Position numbers and translations under genes: made by a program. 64,000 bases of DNA, from contig JANPWX010000055.1 in assembly GCA_024734555.1 (NCBI GenBank), positions 2,066,708 through 2,130,707 on the forward strand, read 5' to 3'. This document shows, one piece after another, positions 25,501 through 34,964 of this stretch (positions within the stretch are counted from its first letter, which is position 1; each line of letters starts with the position of its first letter). Under the pieces are notes generated by a model. That model saw only the letters and a list, made by a program, of their open reading frames with translations, was not told the origin of the DNA and searched no databases. The stretch comes from Trochalopteron elliotii. Its lineage: Eukaryota > Chordata > Aves > Passeriformes > Leiothrichidae.

Positions 25501-28500
25501 GTTCTTTAAAATTCTTACTTGTCTTCTGTTTCTGTAAACAAGGCAGAACTCCAGAATCTGGAGTGTTAGTATTCAGAACCTGGAGTTCTTCCTAGCTTCT
25601 GAGTTTGCTATACCTTTTGTCTTTTCCCCTGTGCTGTGAGTCAGTACTGCTTGGGTATTGTTGTCATTACTGAGTTCTATAGGTAGCTGTGCAGACTCAC
25701 CCCAGAATCTTTTAACCCAGCTGCTCAGTGGACTGAGAGGTGGGTCACAGAGCTGGTATGTTTGTACTAGTGGTACCTGGGAATTCTTGAGCAGTGATTA
25801 GACAGGTCCTCTTCTAAGAAAAGAGCTTTCTTGCCTCAATAGCTCTTGTGAGAAATTAGATCTGAGCTGGAAGAATTTTGGAAGATGTGAATTTCAACAG
25901 GGACTTTAGGCAAATGTATTGATCCTGCTTGTATGTGGAATAAGAAGGCTGCAACTATGAAGCAGCACCATGTGGAGAAAGTGAATGTTACTGCTTCCTC
26001 TGTGCTTGTGATGTTTTCTTGTAGTGTGCTTGTTCCTCCTGCTCTCACAAGACACAAATCAGAGCTGCCTTTTCCAGCTCTTTACCATCCCACTCGCTAA
26101 TACATTGCATCTTCAGTGCAGGTTTTACCAGCAACAGATTTTCCTGCTAAATCCAAGGGAGCTCCTCTCCATATTACCTTTTTTTAATTTGTTGTTTTCT
26201 CAGTCTTCGAGCTCCCTCTAGTGAAATCAGTGGGAGGATTTCAGTGCAGTTTTACCTGCTTGTCATCACCCTAATAATTCCTGCAAGATACTTTTTTATG
26301 ATACTAATGGCAACTCTGGCCCCTTATTTGAGCATCCTGGGAGCCTCAGTGGGAATAGAATCTTCTGATCTGTGCATACACTGGAAGTCAGGTTACCACC
26401 TGCAGCTGCTTTGAAATTGCATGAGCATGTGGATCGTGGTTGCTTGGGACTGATGTGTTTGCTTTGAAGGCTACAGAGGGAAAGGAGGAGGTGGTTTTCC
26501 TATTAGAAGCAAGGGGAATATGGTCTCATAAAGGAGAGAGATAAAGGAGATGCTATTCTGGGTTCTCAAACACTTTGCTAGCAGAAAAATGTAAATGAGC
26601 GTGTGTGACTTGAGGGAGGCACATTGAAGTGTATTCCCACTGTAAATAATACCTCCTGTGTTGACTGGACATGCTTCCTGCAGTAGTGTGGCACATTTTC
26701 TGACTGCAGTTACAGTGCCTTGCAGAAAAAGCCTCTGAGGAGCATTACCATTGCCCTGCTGTTGAGAGCTAATTAGAGGCAGTACTGAAAGCTTTGAGCT
26801 GTTCAAGCAAAGTTCAGAGAAACAAGCTCTTTTGATTAAATGGTGCCAAAAAGCCTGTAGGTAACAAAGAAAGACAAAGAGGGGTGTGGGGGGTGGTGGG
26901 GCAGTGGGAGGGGATGGTTAGTTGTACAGAGAGGAGTCACAGCAGAAGAAAGGTGCCCTGTTTTTTCAAGGCAGAATCACGGTGTTCAGAGGTCCTGCTG
27001 TGCCTTTGCCAGCTGGGTTTGAGTTAAGCCCATTATCAGAGCCCCCCCATTGCCTAGCACCAACAGGGTTTGTCTTTGGAAATGTGTCAAACAGCTCTTT
27101 CTTTTTTCTTCTTTTTTGGTGCATAGTTTAAATACCAGAATTCAGGGGTTGAAAAAGGTTTTTAGGGGAAATACCTTATCAATGCAGATATCAAGGGGTT
27201 TTTATTTTGGAGAGGGCACTGACATGAGCTGATGAGAACTGATAGGTCACAGAGAAAACCACACATCCAGCAGGAAACTACCATGGAGGCTCAGGCTGTG
27301 TGTGTCTGGGGAGGTGTGGGGGTGCATCATTGTGCTGGAGGGCAGCTGCTGTTGGATTTCCAAGAAAGGAGGAGGTCATCCCAGGTGTATAAAAGTGCCC
27401 TCTGGCTCTGGATCAGATTTGTGTGAACAAGAGCATCCACAGCAGCCACAGAGCTGATGTTTAGATAATGTGAGGGAAGAAGAGTTGTTTACAATGGAGT
27501 GCTTGCTAAGAAGTGCTGCAGGGAAGGAGAGCAGGCATGGAAAGTGTGGCATCAGTTATCCACCTCCTGGTAGCCAGTTTAGGTTCTGCATATGAAAGTA
27601 TGGAGAGCTGTCACTCCAGGGCACGAGTACAGTTATCATCTACAGTGCAGAAAATTGGGGTTTTTTGTTAGAGGTCTTACTCTGAATCATTTAACATTGG
27701 CAGCTTCTGGATATGAAAATGAGTTTCCAGTTGTGTGTTATGTGCAGTATGTGATGTGGTTCTCTCTCTGCCTGTAGTTTTGATGAGGTTCTCTCTCAGC
27801 ATAGAGTGGGATGCAACAATCAACGGAAACTTGCTGTTAGATTTCAGGTTTTGTTCCTATTTCAAGAAATCTAATCTTGTTAGATTTCTTGCTGTCTGGT
27901 CTTGAGTGAAGAGCAGAGTCTAAGGGAAATGAATTACGATTTTTTTATGCTGGACCAATAGAGGGGCAATCACTGCAAGTGGAGTTGTGTCTTACTTGCT
28001 TCTACCAGTGCTCTCCTTTGATTGATCTTTAATTCCATCTCTTTGCTCTTTTGAGTTTACCTTGACCCCACAATTACATCTCTATAGAGCTTTGTGTGCC
28101 TTCATTGACCAAAAAAATCTGCTCGCTCACCAAAGTATGCCTTGTATGTATCTAATATTTAGGACCTTGCATGATAAACTCCAAGAAGGTTAAACTTTAA
28201 ATAGGGAATCTTGCTGCTTGTTTGTACAGCACTGTATAAACTGACAGTATTGCATGCCATCAATGATTTATAATTTATATTGCTGGAGGATGTTTAATTC
28301 CCTCACAGTCACTCATCAATCTTTTAGTGTATACATATTTGATTAAAACCAAACTTTCCACAGTTAATATTGCTGCCGTCCTTCCCTGCCCTTTCCTTAG
28401 CTTTTCTTCCTTTGTCTTTGATTTTCATCTCCTGTTTCAACCCTTTCTTCTCATGTTCCTTCTCTGGGATTTTCTGTGACTTTAGAGGCACTGCCTTCCT

Positions 28501-31500
28501 TGGGGCGTAGAAGACTTGGTGTACAGGGAGATTCTGACATGCTTTTGTGAGTTCTTTTCCTAGGCAATATTTAAATACACCCTTCTTTCATATCAGTCTA
28601 GAGATGGAAATCTGGAGATAGCAAGCATTGCCTGTCAGAGAAATAAATATCTGTGATAATTCTGCCGTGCTTGGAGTTGTGGTATCTTACACAGTAATTC
28701 TGTGCTGCTCCTTTTGCTCTTTGTGCGTTGCTGTCTCTCTGTAGAGGGGCCCAAACTGAGGTTGCTGTGTGGGGTGCAGGGTACCCTTTGCCAGTGGTCA
28801 GTCAGAAGGTTATGTGTGTGGTCAGTCAGGAGGCCAGAGGAAGGTCAGCACAGCCCAGAGCTTGTGCTCACTCTGCAGCAGCCCTTGGGGCAGTAGGAAT
28901 CCCAACTCGCTGTTCTCTAACAGCTGAGCCTGTTACAGGACAGCAGCCTAAGCCTTCAAAAAGACCACGTGCCACTTGCAACACCAGTTTTCCAAGACCA
29001 GAAACTGCTTTCCATGTGCTCCCTTTTGACACCAGCAGAAGTAGGAAAGGAAGCAGCACTTATCTAAGTACAGTACATAAATAAGAATCTCACAGGCACC
29101 AGAAGAGAGAAACTCTCAAAACTGGATATGTTATTTGGAATGGATAAACTGATGGGGGTTTCTTCATGAGTGATAATGGAAGCAGCTGATAAGAAATGTC
29201 ATGCTGATTGGTGTTGATATGAAAAATGTGGGGGTTTTGTTTGTTTTTAGATAGTAATTTAATGGTTCAGTGTAACTATAATTCTATCTTTTTTTGGCTC
29301 AGGTTGTTTGGGTTGCTAGTATGTTTAGGTGCATGAGATATCAGGAGATGGTAGTCACTGCAGAAAGTGCACAGTTCAGCATGGAAGTGAAGAGCACAAA
29401 ACTGCTCTGTGACATATTCAGTGAGCCTCAGAGCAGAAGCTGGTTGGAGCTGTTGGTGCATTCTGATATGCATTGACTGCAGCAGGAGAGAGAAGGACTC
29501 TTCTACTTTTTCACAGTTAAACCCACAAATATTTGTATATGATTTGTATATGACCTCTGTGATTACCAACTGCATAGTGATTTACCACAACAAAATGTCA
29601 TCCCTGAAGAAGGCTGTTTCTGAGAGAAACATGTCCTTACCTCACCTCTCTTTTGGTTTGGACAGAAGTCAAAAGATGCGTGATCCACACGTGTGCCTTG
29701 AAGGGAGTCAGCGCATCCAAGCCAGCAGGTGCATCTTGCAACTTCCAGAGGTGAGAAGCTGAGAGAGCTGAAAAACTCTCACTTTGTTTCTTGTACCTGT
29801 TTGCTGCACTTTAAGAAATTTTTACTGTAAATCTGGGAGATTGAGACACTCAGTTCCACAGTGCCGCCAATGAGTCCCTAGTCAGGCAGACATTCCGCAG
29901 TTCCCAAAGTGGTCTGTAAACCTGAAGGGGGAGTTTTGTTCTGCCAGGAAATTGTGGCAGATCTTTTATGAAGACAGTCGTGGTGGTTAAAGGGTCTCTT
30001 AATTGAGTGTATTGCATATGAACGAGAAGTTCCACGTGAACATGAGGAAGAATTTCTTTACTGTGCAGGTAACTGGAACAAACTGCACAGAGAGGTTGTG
30101 GAGTCTCCCTCACTGGAGATACTTAAGAATCACCTGGATACATCCTTTGCGATGTGCTCTGGGATGACCCTGCTCGAACAGGGAAGTTGGACCAGATGAT
30201 CCACTGTTGATTGCAACATAGCCATTCTGTGATGCTGTGATATGCAGATCTTCTCCTTAGCATTGAAGAGGTGTACATTTTGCCGTAGAAGGCATTGTGC
30301 TGTAGAGAAGATAAATATTAGAGACAAAGGAGGGTAAGACTGGGCAGGGGAGCTGAGATCAGTATAAGAAAGTGCCTCAAAACTTTGAGATAATGAAGCT
30401 GAGAAAGAAGGCAAAGCTGCGCCTGGCTGTGTAAATTTAGATTCATCTTCTCCTGCCTCTGAGCTGTTATTGGAGCCCTGGGAGGACAGTTTCTTGTTTT
30501 TACAAGGACATGAAATCAATCTCATAGATAATTTCTGTCTTCAAGTGATCTATCATTTAGCAAAATAATTCTATTTTAAGGGAGAGAGAATCTGTTGAAA
30601 GGCAAAAAAATCCGTTGCTTCCAAGTAAAAATCATGAATTACGATGTCATGATTAACCAGCATCCTAATACTTCCACTGAATTCAGATTATGGCAGATCT
30701 GTGATTCTGAAAGAATGCTCCGCAGTGCTGGGCTAAGTACAGCTGGGCCATAAGTAAGGGCTGTGGTATAAAATGAGCTGTTCATACTGCAGCTGCTGCT
30801 AAGATCTTCAGAACATGGGTGCATGGTACAGAGCAGTACTGTTCGACTCCATGGCCCAGCTCCAGTGAAGGAACTGGAGGCAGCCCAGATGAGTCTCACC
30901 AGCTTATGTTGACGAAGGTGGACTGCTTTGCTGTACCTCTGACTTGTACCAGTTCCTCTAGTCTGTGCTGCTCTGGTGTCAGTTCCCTTGGAGATGGTTT
31001 GAGTACCCACCTAGCACAACCCTCCTGTGAGTCAAGGGCATGCAAAGCAGCCACTGAAGTTGTTTCTAGGTAAAGTCAGCCTGCCATTTTGATGAATGGT
31101 TTTAATCACATGGTGGTTTTACCGGCATTAAACACTTGAGAAAATTCTACTGCTGAGTAATTCCTGGCCAGTAAATTACTTTGCATCTCATGTTTCAGAT
31201 CAATACAGTAAAACAATGCTGAAAAGGGTTTGTAACATGGATTTAATAGAAGTTACTTAACAGGCATTTCTGCAGATTAGTTTATGTCACCACTGGCAGA
31301 CCCAAGATCTAAGTGCACATAATTGTAGTTCCAATAGCAAAGAATCCTTCAGTATAAACAATGTGGGTCATTAGAGCTTCCTAGTGTTTAATTATCACTA
31401 ATTAGTAACTAAGTGAGGTAACATCTTGTGCACCAGGTTCTTAATACATTCTGTGCAGTGAGGGATGGTTCTCCCTGGGTTGTGGAGAGCCAATGGGCCA

Positions 31501-31764
31501 GAAGGCAGAGGCAGGGGGTCATCTTGGTTGAGAGTGAGCTAAGTATGCAATTGTGTTTTATTAGTAAAATCAGCATTACAGCCTTGCTGAAATAATGTTT
31601 GATGTTTAACTGTTGTCTGCACACAGGGCACTGAGGGATTCTTTGGCATTGATAACGAGGAGTATGAAGCTATGCCTGTGGAGGTGAAGCTCCTACCCCG
31701 CAAACTCCGCTTCTTCTGTGATCCCAGAATGAGAGAGCAGTTGCTGCAGGCAGCAGTACAGTGA
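4537..31764 (+). CDS. AGK: AGK acylglycerol kinase, mitochondrial (5'-partial, 14 exons)
   Basis: AGK phosphorylates mono- and diacylglycerol to lysophosphatidic and phosphatidic acid in mitochondria. Independently of its kinase activity it is a subunit of the TIM22 carrier translocase. Exons: 4537-4576, 8403-8482, 9730-9805, 11133-11225, 12152-12184, 14238-14332, 16373-16442, 17226-17305, 19348-19405, 21742-21883, 22973-23070, 25290-25360, 29666-29750, 31627-31764. They join in one frame of 385 complete codons plus stop, all introns GT-AG, and align residue by residue with my recollection of human AGK (422 aa). The diacylglycerol-kinase catalytic domain is intact: FLNPAACKG, the nucleotide-binding GGDGT (residues 89-93 of this partial product) and [11 protein letters not shown]. 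Only the N-terminal ~34 residues are missing, being outside the window. No frameshift or premature stop is seen. The introns hold one CR1, a 36-bp minisatellite and short hairpins, and otherwise no recognisable feature. Confidence 0.96.
8403..8482 (+). CDS. AGK: AGK coding exon, window exon 2
   Basis: 80 nt, 26 codons plus two bases. It encodes AFGNQLIP followed by [14 protein letters not shown], the opening beta strand and first conserved motif of the diacylglycerol-kinase catalytic domain. Donor GTAAAA. Confidence 0.95.
9730..9805 (+). CDS. AGK: AGK coding exon, window exon 3
   Basis: 76 nt. Its first base completes the Gly codon split with the previous exon. It encodes [16 protein letters not shown] and then SGLDVTVVK. 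Acceptor TTATTTCTAG, donor GTAAGA. A second strong acceptor lies 41 nt upstream at 9687-9688. Confidence 0.95.
11133..11225 (+). CDS. AGK: AGK coding exon, window exon 4 (GGDGT motif)
   Basis: 93 nt, 31 in-phase codons. It carries [12 protein letters not shown], the glycine-rich nucleotide-binding motif essential for lipid-kinase activity in this family. The motif residues are all present. Confidence 0.96.
12152..12184 (+). CDS. AGK: AGK coding exon, window exon 5 (33-nt microexon)
   Basis: Only 33 nt, encoding [11 protein letters not shown] in phase 0 on both sides. Acceptor TGTTTTTCAG, donor GTGAGA. It continues the GGDGT helix and is easily missed by gene finders. Skipping it would delete 11 residues in frame. 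Confidence 0.94.
13480..13623. repeat. 36-bp minisatellite, four copies, in AGK intron
   Basis: Four nearly identical head-to-tail units of 36 bp, each starting GGGAATTCCCGAGGGGCTG, at 13481, 13517, 13553 and 13589. The GGGAATTCCC cores start at 13480, 13516, 13552 and 13588. Because 36 is divisible by three, the array stays open in several frames on both strands, which creates false repeat-protein ORFs. It lies in the AGK intron between exons 12152-12184 and 14238-14332. Confidence 0.95.
14238..14332 (+). CDS. AGK: AGK coding exon, window exon 6
   Basis: 95 nt, 31 codons plus two bases. It encodes [20 protein letters not shown] and continues to NQV, the third conserved segment of the catalytic domain. 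The final Gln codon is split (CA, then A) across a GTAAGT donor. Confidence 0.94.
16373..16442 (+). CDS. AGK: AGK coding exon, window exon 7
   Basis: 70 nt after a long pyrimidine tract ending TGTTTTGCAG. It encodes [20 protein letters not shown] and QIK, with a GTGAAA donor. Confidence 0.95.
17095..17130. repeat. Perfect 16-bp hairpin with 4-nt loop
   Basis: The left arm CTTCTGTTAAATTTCT at 17095-17110 and the right arm AGAAATTTAACAGAAG at 17115-17130 are exact reverse complements separated by GTGT. It lies in an AGK intron about 95 nt before the exon at 17226. Confidence 0.9.
17226..17305 (+). CDS. AGK: AGK coding exon, window exon 8
   Basis: 80 nt, 26 codons plus two bases. It encodes [20 protein letters not shown] and AGVKVS. 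The Lys codon that follows is split across a GTAAGA donor. A perfect 16-bp hairpin sits about 95 nt upstream. Confidence 0.95.
19348..19405 (+). CDS. AGK: AGK coding exon, window exon 9
   Basis: 58 nt after acceptor TTTTTTCAG. Its first base completes the split Lys codon, then it encodes [19 protein letters not shown] in phase, with a GTAAAC donor. Confidence 0.95.
20056..20082. repeat. Perfect 12-bp hairpin with 3-nt loop
   Basis: TCCTTTACAGGA at 20056-20067 and TCCTGTAAAGGA at 20071-20082 are exact reverse complements around AAC, in an AGK intron. Confidence 0.88.
21742..21883 (+). CDS. AGK: AGK coding exon, window exon 10
   Basis: 142 nt, 47 codons plus one base. It begins [20 protein letters not shown] and continues with a Glu/Pro-rich stretch, then [10 protein letters not shown]. 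The acceptor ends CCAAG with its pyrimidine tract displaced about 12 nt upstream. The exact start is supported by the match to EWPQ in AGK. Confidence 0.93.
22973..23070 (+). CDS. AGK: AGK coding exon, window exon 11
   Basis: 98 nt. It completes a Gly codon and then encodes [20 protein letters not shown], followed by [12 protein letters not shown]. The donor is GTAAGA. Confidence 0.95.
25290..25360 (+). CDS. AGK: AGK coding exon, window exon 12
   Basis: 71 nt, 23 codons plus two bases. It encodes [20 protein letters not shown] and VHR. The next Gly codon is split across a GTGAGT donor. Confidence 0.94.
26881..26914 (+). other. G-run cluster, potential G-quadruplex
   Basis: Six runs of three or more G lie within 34 bases on the AGK sense strand, separated by loops of one to four bases. 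This meets the usual G3+ N1-7 pattern. It is intronic, so the pre-mRNA would carry the G-rich strand. Confidence 0.6.
27863..27891. repeat. Perfect 12-bp hairpin with 5-nt loop
   Basis: CAAGAAATCTAA at 27863-27874 pairs exactly with TTAGATTTCTTG at 27880-27891 around TCTTG, in an AGK intron. Confidence 0.88.
29666..29750 (+). CDS. AGK: AGK coding exon, window exon 13
   Basis: 85 nt. It completes the split Gly codon and encodes [20 protein letters not shown] and RCILQLPE, ending in phase at a GTGAGA donor. The 3' intron contains a CR1 fragment. Confidence 0.94.
30021..30241 (+). mobile_element. CR1 LINE 3' fragment
   Basis: Recognised from the conserved avian CR1 3' end: ACATGAGGAAGAATTTCTTT, AGAGAGGTTGTGGAGTCTCC, TTGGACCAGATGATCC and the short terminal repeats TTCTGTGATGCTGTGAT. 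It is 5'-truncated, as most CR1 copies are, and lies in sense orientation in the last AGK intron. It is diverged from the pattern I remember, so probably old. The subfamily cannot be given without a repeat search. Confidence 0.88.
31627..31764 (+). CDS. AGK: AGK terminal coding exon with stop
   Basis: 138 nt. It encodes [20 protein letters not shown], then [13 protein letters not shown] and a divergent tail ending LLQAAVQ and TGA at 31762-31764. The tail length fits human AGK. The stop overlaps a donor-like CA/GTGAGA. Confidence 0.96.
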   Translation, partial: GTEGFFGIDNEEYEAMPVEVKLLPRKLRFFCDPRMREQLLQAAVQ

Positions 31765-32110
31765 GAATTCATGGCAGAGGGGCCAGTGTTCACCAGTCTT
31801 GCCAGGGTCTCTTCATGGAGAGAGGCACATGAGACTCAACTAACTTGATTAACCCCACTAGATTAATAAGCCTTTTGGCTATTTTTATGTGCGAGGTACT
31901 TCCATTGGAAGTGTATGATTTGACTGGTGTCAAAGGGGTTAAAAATGCAAATGAAAATTCTGAAAAATGCATGTTAACTTGATGGCATCTTTATCTCCCC
32001 CTCCCCTAAGAAGTCATCATTGTTCCATGTACAGCACTACAGGTCGAGTGCTGTGTGCCAGATGCTACTGCTGTAATGTAATTGTATATTAAAGTAAAAT
32101 TTAAGTATAC
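31765..32110 (+). other. AGK: AGK 3' UTR (proximal form)
   Basis: Non-coding sequence after the AGK stop. It contains ATTAAA at 32088-32093 followed by a GT-rich stretch from about 32110, which is a plausible poly(A) site. The end coordinate is inferred from that signal. Confidence 0.6.
32088..32093 (+). terminator. AGK: Candidate AGK poly(A) signal ATTAAA
   Basis: This is the common variant hexamer ATTAAA, 324 bases after the AGK stop. The downstream sequence TTGTCCTTGTGTT supplies a GU-rich element. No AATAAA lies between the stop and this site. Confidence 0.55.
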
Positions 32111-32438
32111 TTGTCCTTGTGTTCTAAGACTTTAGGTTTACTTTACCCCTGAAAAATCTTGCAAAACCTGGGATCCTGGAAAAAAAATATTTGGGGGGGA
32201 GTAATACTAAGGAATTCCATGAAACATTGGAATTGCCACATTAAAACAGATGATTGGTTATCGAGTCTGTCACAAAATAAACTGGAGATTGGTGATACAA
32301 AGCTTCGGAGCAAGTTTGAAAATTTCCTGTATGTATCTGGATAAGATATTTATGTTAATTTTTTTTCATCTTGCCAGATTCAACAGCACAGAGTTGCAGT
32401 AATTATATAGTAGAAATGTATTCCTTTGATCAATTTAG

Positions 32439-32522
32439 GTATATTACACAGAAGCAAACTGGAAAACATCATTGACCCAAAGCTGTATGAAGTACACTTG
32501 GAAAGACTCTTTAACAAGCTGA
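32439..32522 (+). other. Candidate unassigned exon A
   Basis: 84 nt between a CAATTTAG acceptor and a near-consensus GTGAGT donor. Read with one base from upstream it has 27 open codons, including KLENIIDPKLYEVHLERL. This is hydrophilic and helix-like, but I do not recognise it. A second frame is also open nearly to the end, so coding status is uncertain. It could be an alternative AGK 3' exon, a separate small gene or chance. Confidence 0.3.
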
Positions 32523-33130
32523 GTGAGTCTATTTTTTTTTAAGTGTTCCTTTTATTCCTGCAGTAGTATAAAGCCAGTAAGGACATCCAAATAATGTTTA
32601 TTATTTATTGTGTGTGATTGCTCTTCTGTAATGTAAACAGTGCTCACCACTCCATATGCAACCTCCATCCCCTTGAGCCTCAGTACCATAATGAGTTTTG
32701 TTGCTTTTATGAGCTTTTGTTTTTAAGCTTTGCTTTAATTGCTGAAAGGAAGTATTACTGACTTAGGCAAGCTTATCTGTTGCCCTTACTCTTAGAAATT
32801 CACATGATTCTGCCTTGCTTACTGGAAGAAAGAAAATTATCCTTATTTTTCTGATGTGATTGTCTGTAGTCAATGTGTTATGCTGTGGTCTAATCTAAGT
32901 TCACTTGTTGACTCTGCTGCTACCAAAATACGGACATAAGTGAGTTGGTTTCCAGCAGCTCTGTCAGGGACTGGATCCTGGCAGCCTGTGCTCCAACAGC
33001 ATCCTCTGCTGGAGACATCTTAAAGGAGAAATGCCTCTAAAGGGGAAGCAGAGTTGGGTTTCTGCATGATGCTGAAACCAAACAGAATGTTCTTCTTCCC
33101 TGGACTATGCTGTGGAGAGACAAATTACCT

Positions 33131-33180
33131 AAATTAGGTGATCTTTAAAGTCCCTTCCAGCCCTAGCTATTCTATAACTC
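33131..33180 (+). mobile_element. CR1 LINE 3' tip
   Basis: The short stretch AGGTGATCTTTAAAGTCCC, then TTCCAGCCC and CTATTCTATAACTCT, matches the last ~50 bases of avian CR1 elements. The upstream limit is unclear because the preceding bases are too diverged. Confidence 0.65.
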
Positions 33181-33481
33181 TCGACTGAGACTGAAGGGGG
33201 TAGAAGGCTGCTAGTTCCTTTTCACAGTTATGCTGGTGATAGGACCTGGTTTGTGCTGTCTGTCTTTTGGTTTGCAGTAATGAAGAGTGCCCAGTGGAGC
33301 CCTGGGTCACTCTCCAAGGAACGTGGTGGTTGTGCTTTGCTCTTTTTGCTTGCCACAGAGACACCTGGGACATTGTGCTGCAGCCCCTGGCTCATTCAGA
33401 GTCGAGGGCAGTTCTCACCACTGGAGTTTTTCCTCAGGTTGATGTTTCTGTAATAAAATCAGCACTGTGTTTTTTCTCCAG

Positions 33482-33517
33482 TGGCAGGAAAGACAAGGCA
33501 GCAGCCATTTCAAAAAG
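33482..33517 (+). other. Candidate unassigned exon B (36 nt)
   Basis: 36 nt with a strong pyrimidine tract ending TTTTTTCTCCAG and donor AAG/GTAAGC. Joined in phase to exon A it adds MAGKTRQQPFQK without a stop. Confidence 0.28.
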
Positions 33518-33932
33518 GTAAGCTTTAATTGTATTAAAAAATACCCATGTTTTTAGTAAGCAGTTTTTCTACAGAGCCACAGGCCTATGGGAGCAACCAC
33601 ACATCTGCAAGATGCAAACAACATCAGAGCTGTTAGAATTACAACCAGCCTAGGTTGTAGCAAGGGGTGAGATGGTGAGAACTGGCTCCTTGTTCATCTA
33701 TACCATTTTACAGGGAAAATCACTAATTCTCTTCCATAGCTCCCATTGCAATGTGATTCCTTGCTTGACGGTAACCAAGAGATCCCTTCAGAATTGGTAT
33801 TGCTGATGCTGTTGTGATGTTAAAGTACCAAGGATCATCTGAGACACAGGCTGGTATTTAAATATTTGTATCAGCTTAAGATGAGTAGCTTGAACAAATA
33901 CCATTCAAGTATTTTTTCTCCTTCCTCTGCAG

Positions 33933-33960
33933 TTCAGAGTTCTGTACCCAGTACAGGGTA
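33933..33960 (+). other. Candidate unassigned terminal exon C
   Basis: It follows a very strong acceptor (TTTTTTCTCCTTCCTCTGCAG). Joined in phase to exon B it reads VQSSVPSTG and then TAA at 33958-33960. An AATAAA at 34223-34228 could end such a transcript. No first exon was found. Confidence 0.25.
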
Positions 33961-34222
33961 ATGCCAGACTTCTGAATTGCAACATTCAGAGGGGAGGTGT
34001 GAGATAGATACTACATAAAATAGGCAGGGGCTGAACTCACTATCTACAGTGTTGAGGAAAAGACTCAGTTCTCATGTTTCTGTCTCACAGCAACACAAAG
34101 TTTTCTTTGTACAAACTCCAAGATAGGAAGGAGGAGTAGAATTCTAGGTCCCACTCCTGAAAACACTTGTCTTGGCTTTAACTTAGAGTCCATTCTAGAA
34201 GGGCTTAAAATACTGTAACATA

Positions 34223-34228
34223 AATAAA
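34223..34228 (+). terminator. Candidate plus-strand poly(A) signal AATAAA
   Basis: AATAAA within an A-rich stretch. It could serve a longer AGK 3' form or the candidate exon chain just upstream. It lies only about 45 bases from a minus-strand AATAAA at 34273-34278. Confidence 0.3.
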
Positions 34229-34272
34229 AAGGAAGGATAACGATCTAATGATGAACCAGCTCAAGGCACCTG

Positions 34273-34278
34273 TTTATT
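34273..34278 (-). terminator. DENND11: Candidate distal DENND11 poly(A) signal
   Basis: TTTATT on the given strand reads AATAAA on the DENND11 strand, about 3.9 kb past the stop. Another AATAAA at 34959-34964 (minus) would give a slightly shorter 3' UTR. Which one is used cannot be told from sequence alone. Confidence 0.3.
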
Positions 34279-34958
34279 TTGACCACATTTAAACATTCCC
34301 ATTTGAATGGCATGTTGCATTAACCAAGATCTAAAATCCTGGTTCACAGGCATTTAGTACCTTCTGCTTTAGACAGATCACACTGTTAAGTCAATACATT
34401 CCAGTCCCTTGTAAAAGACATTTATGTTGTCTTTTCCCATAATCACTACACCCCTGGTTTTGGGAAGGTAGGAAGAAGACAGCAACTAACTTAGAAGTAA
34501 TGGCTAGGGATGAGAGTTTGGGTTAGTGTGCATGCTTTGTTCCTAGAATTTTCCTTTAGGATACAGTGCTCTTGCTCTGCTATTCCAGGAGCCACTGTCA
34601 TTCCACCTCCCAGAGTGAAGCATGCCTGTCCCTTGAACAGTCTGTGGCCAGGAGGGCCACAGCTACTCCCAGTCTTTTGCTTATTAACTTTGACAGGTGC
34701 TAAAATGGGGTATCACCATAACCCTGCTTTACTGAATAACCTGTGCAGGGAGCTACTTCCTCTTGAAAAGGTGATGGAACTTTCTTCTGCCCAAAAGGAT
34801 GGTGGACAGGCAAGCTCAGCTCCTGTGACAGTCATGACCATTGGCAGTAAGGTACACTGCAGTAAGTACCTCACGTGTACTAGAAAAGAAGGTAGTAGCA
34901 TGTCTGTAAGACAAATCTGAATTCTGATTCCATAAAGTGCCTTTCTCCATTATGGTTC

Positions 34959-34964
34959 TTTATT
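34959..34964 (-). terminator. DENND11: Candidate DENND11 poly(A) signal
   Basis: AATAAA on the minus strand, about 3.25 kb downstream of the DENND11 stop. It is an alternative to the site at 34273. Confidence 0.3.

Noticed and set aside
34510..34920. 136-codon plus-strand open frame between AGK and DENND11
   Set aside because: Likely within the DENND11 3' UTR on the opposite strand. No domain and no adjoining exon in phase with the candidate chain upstream.
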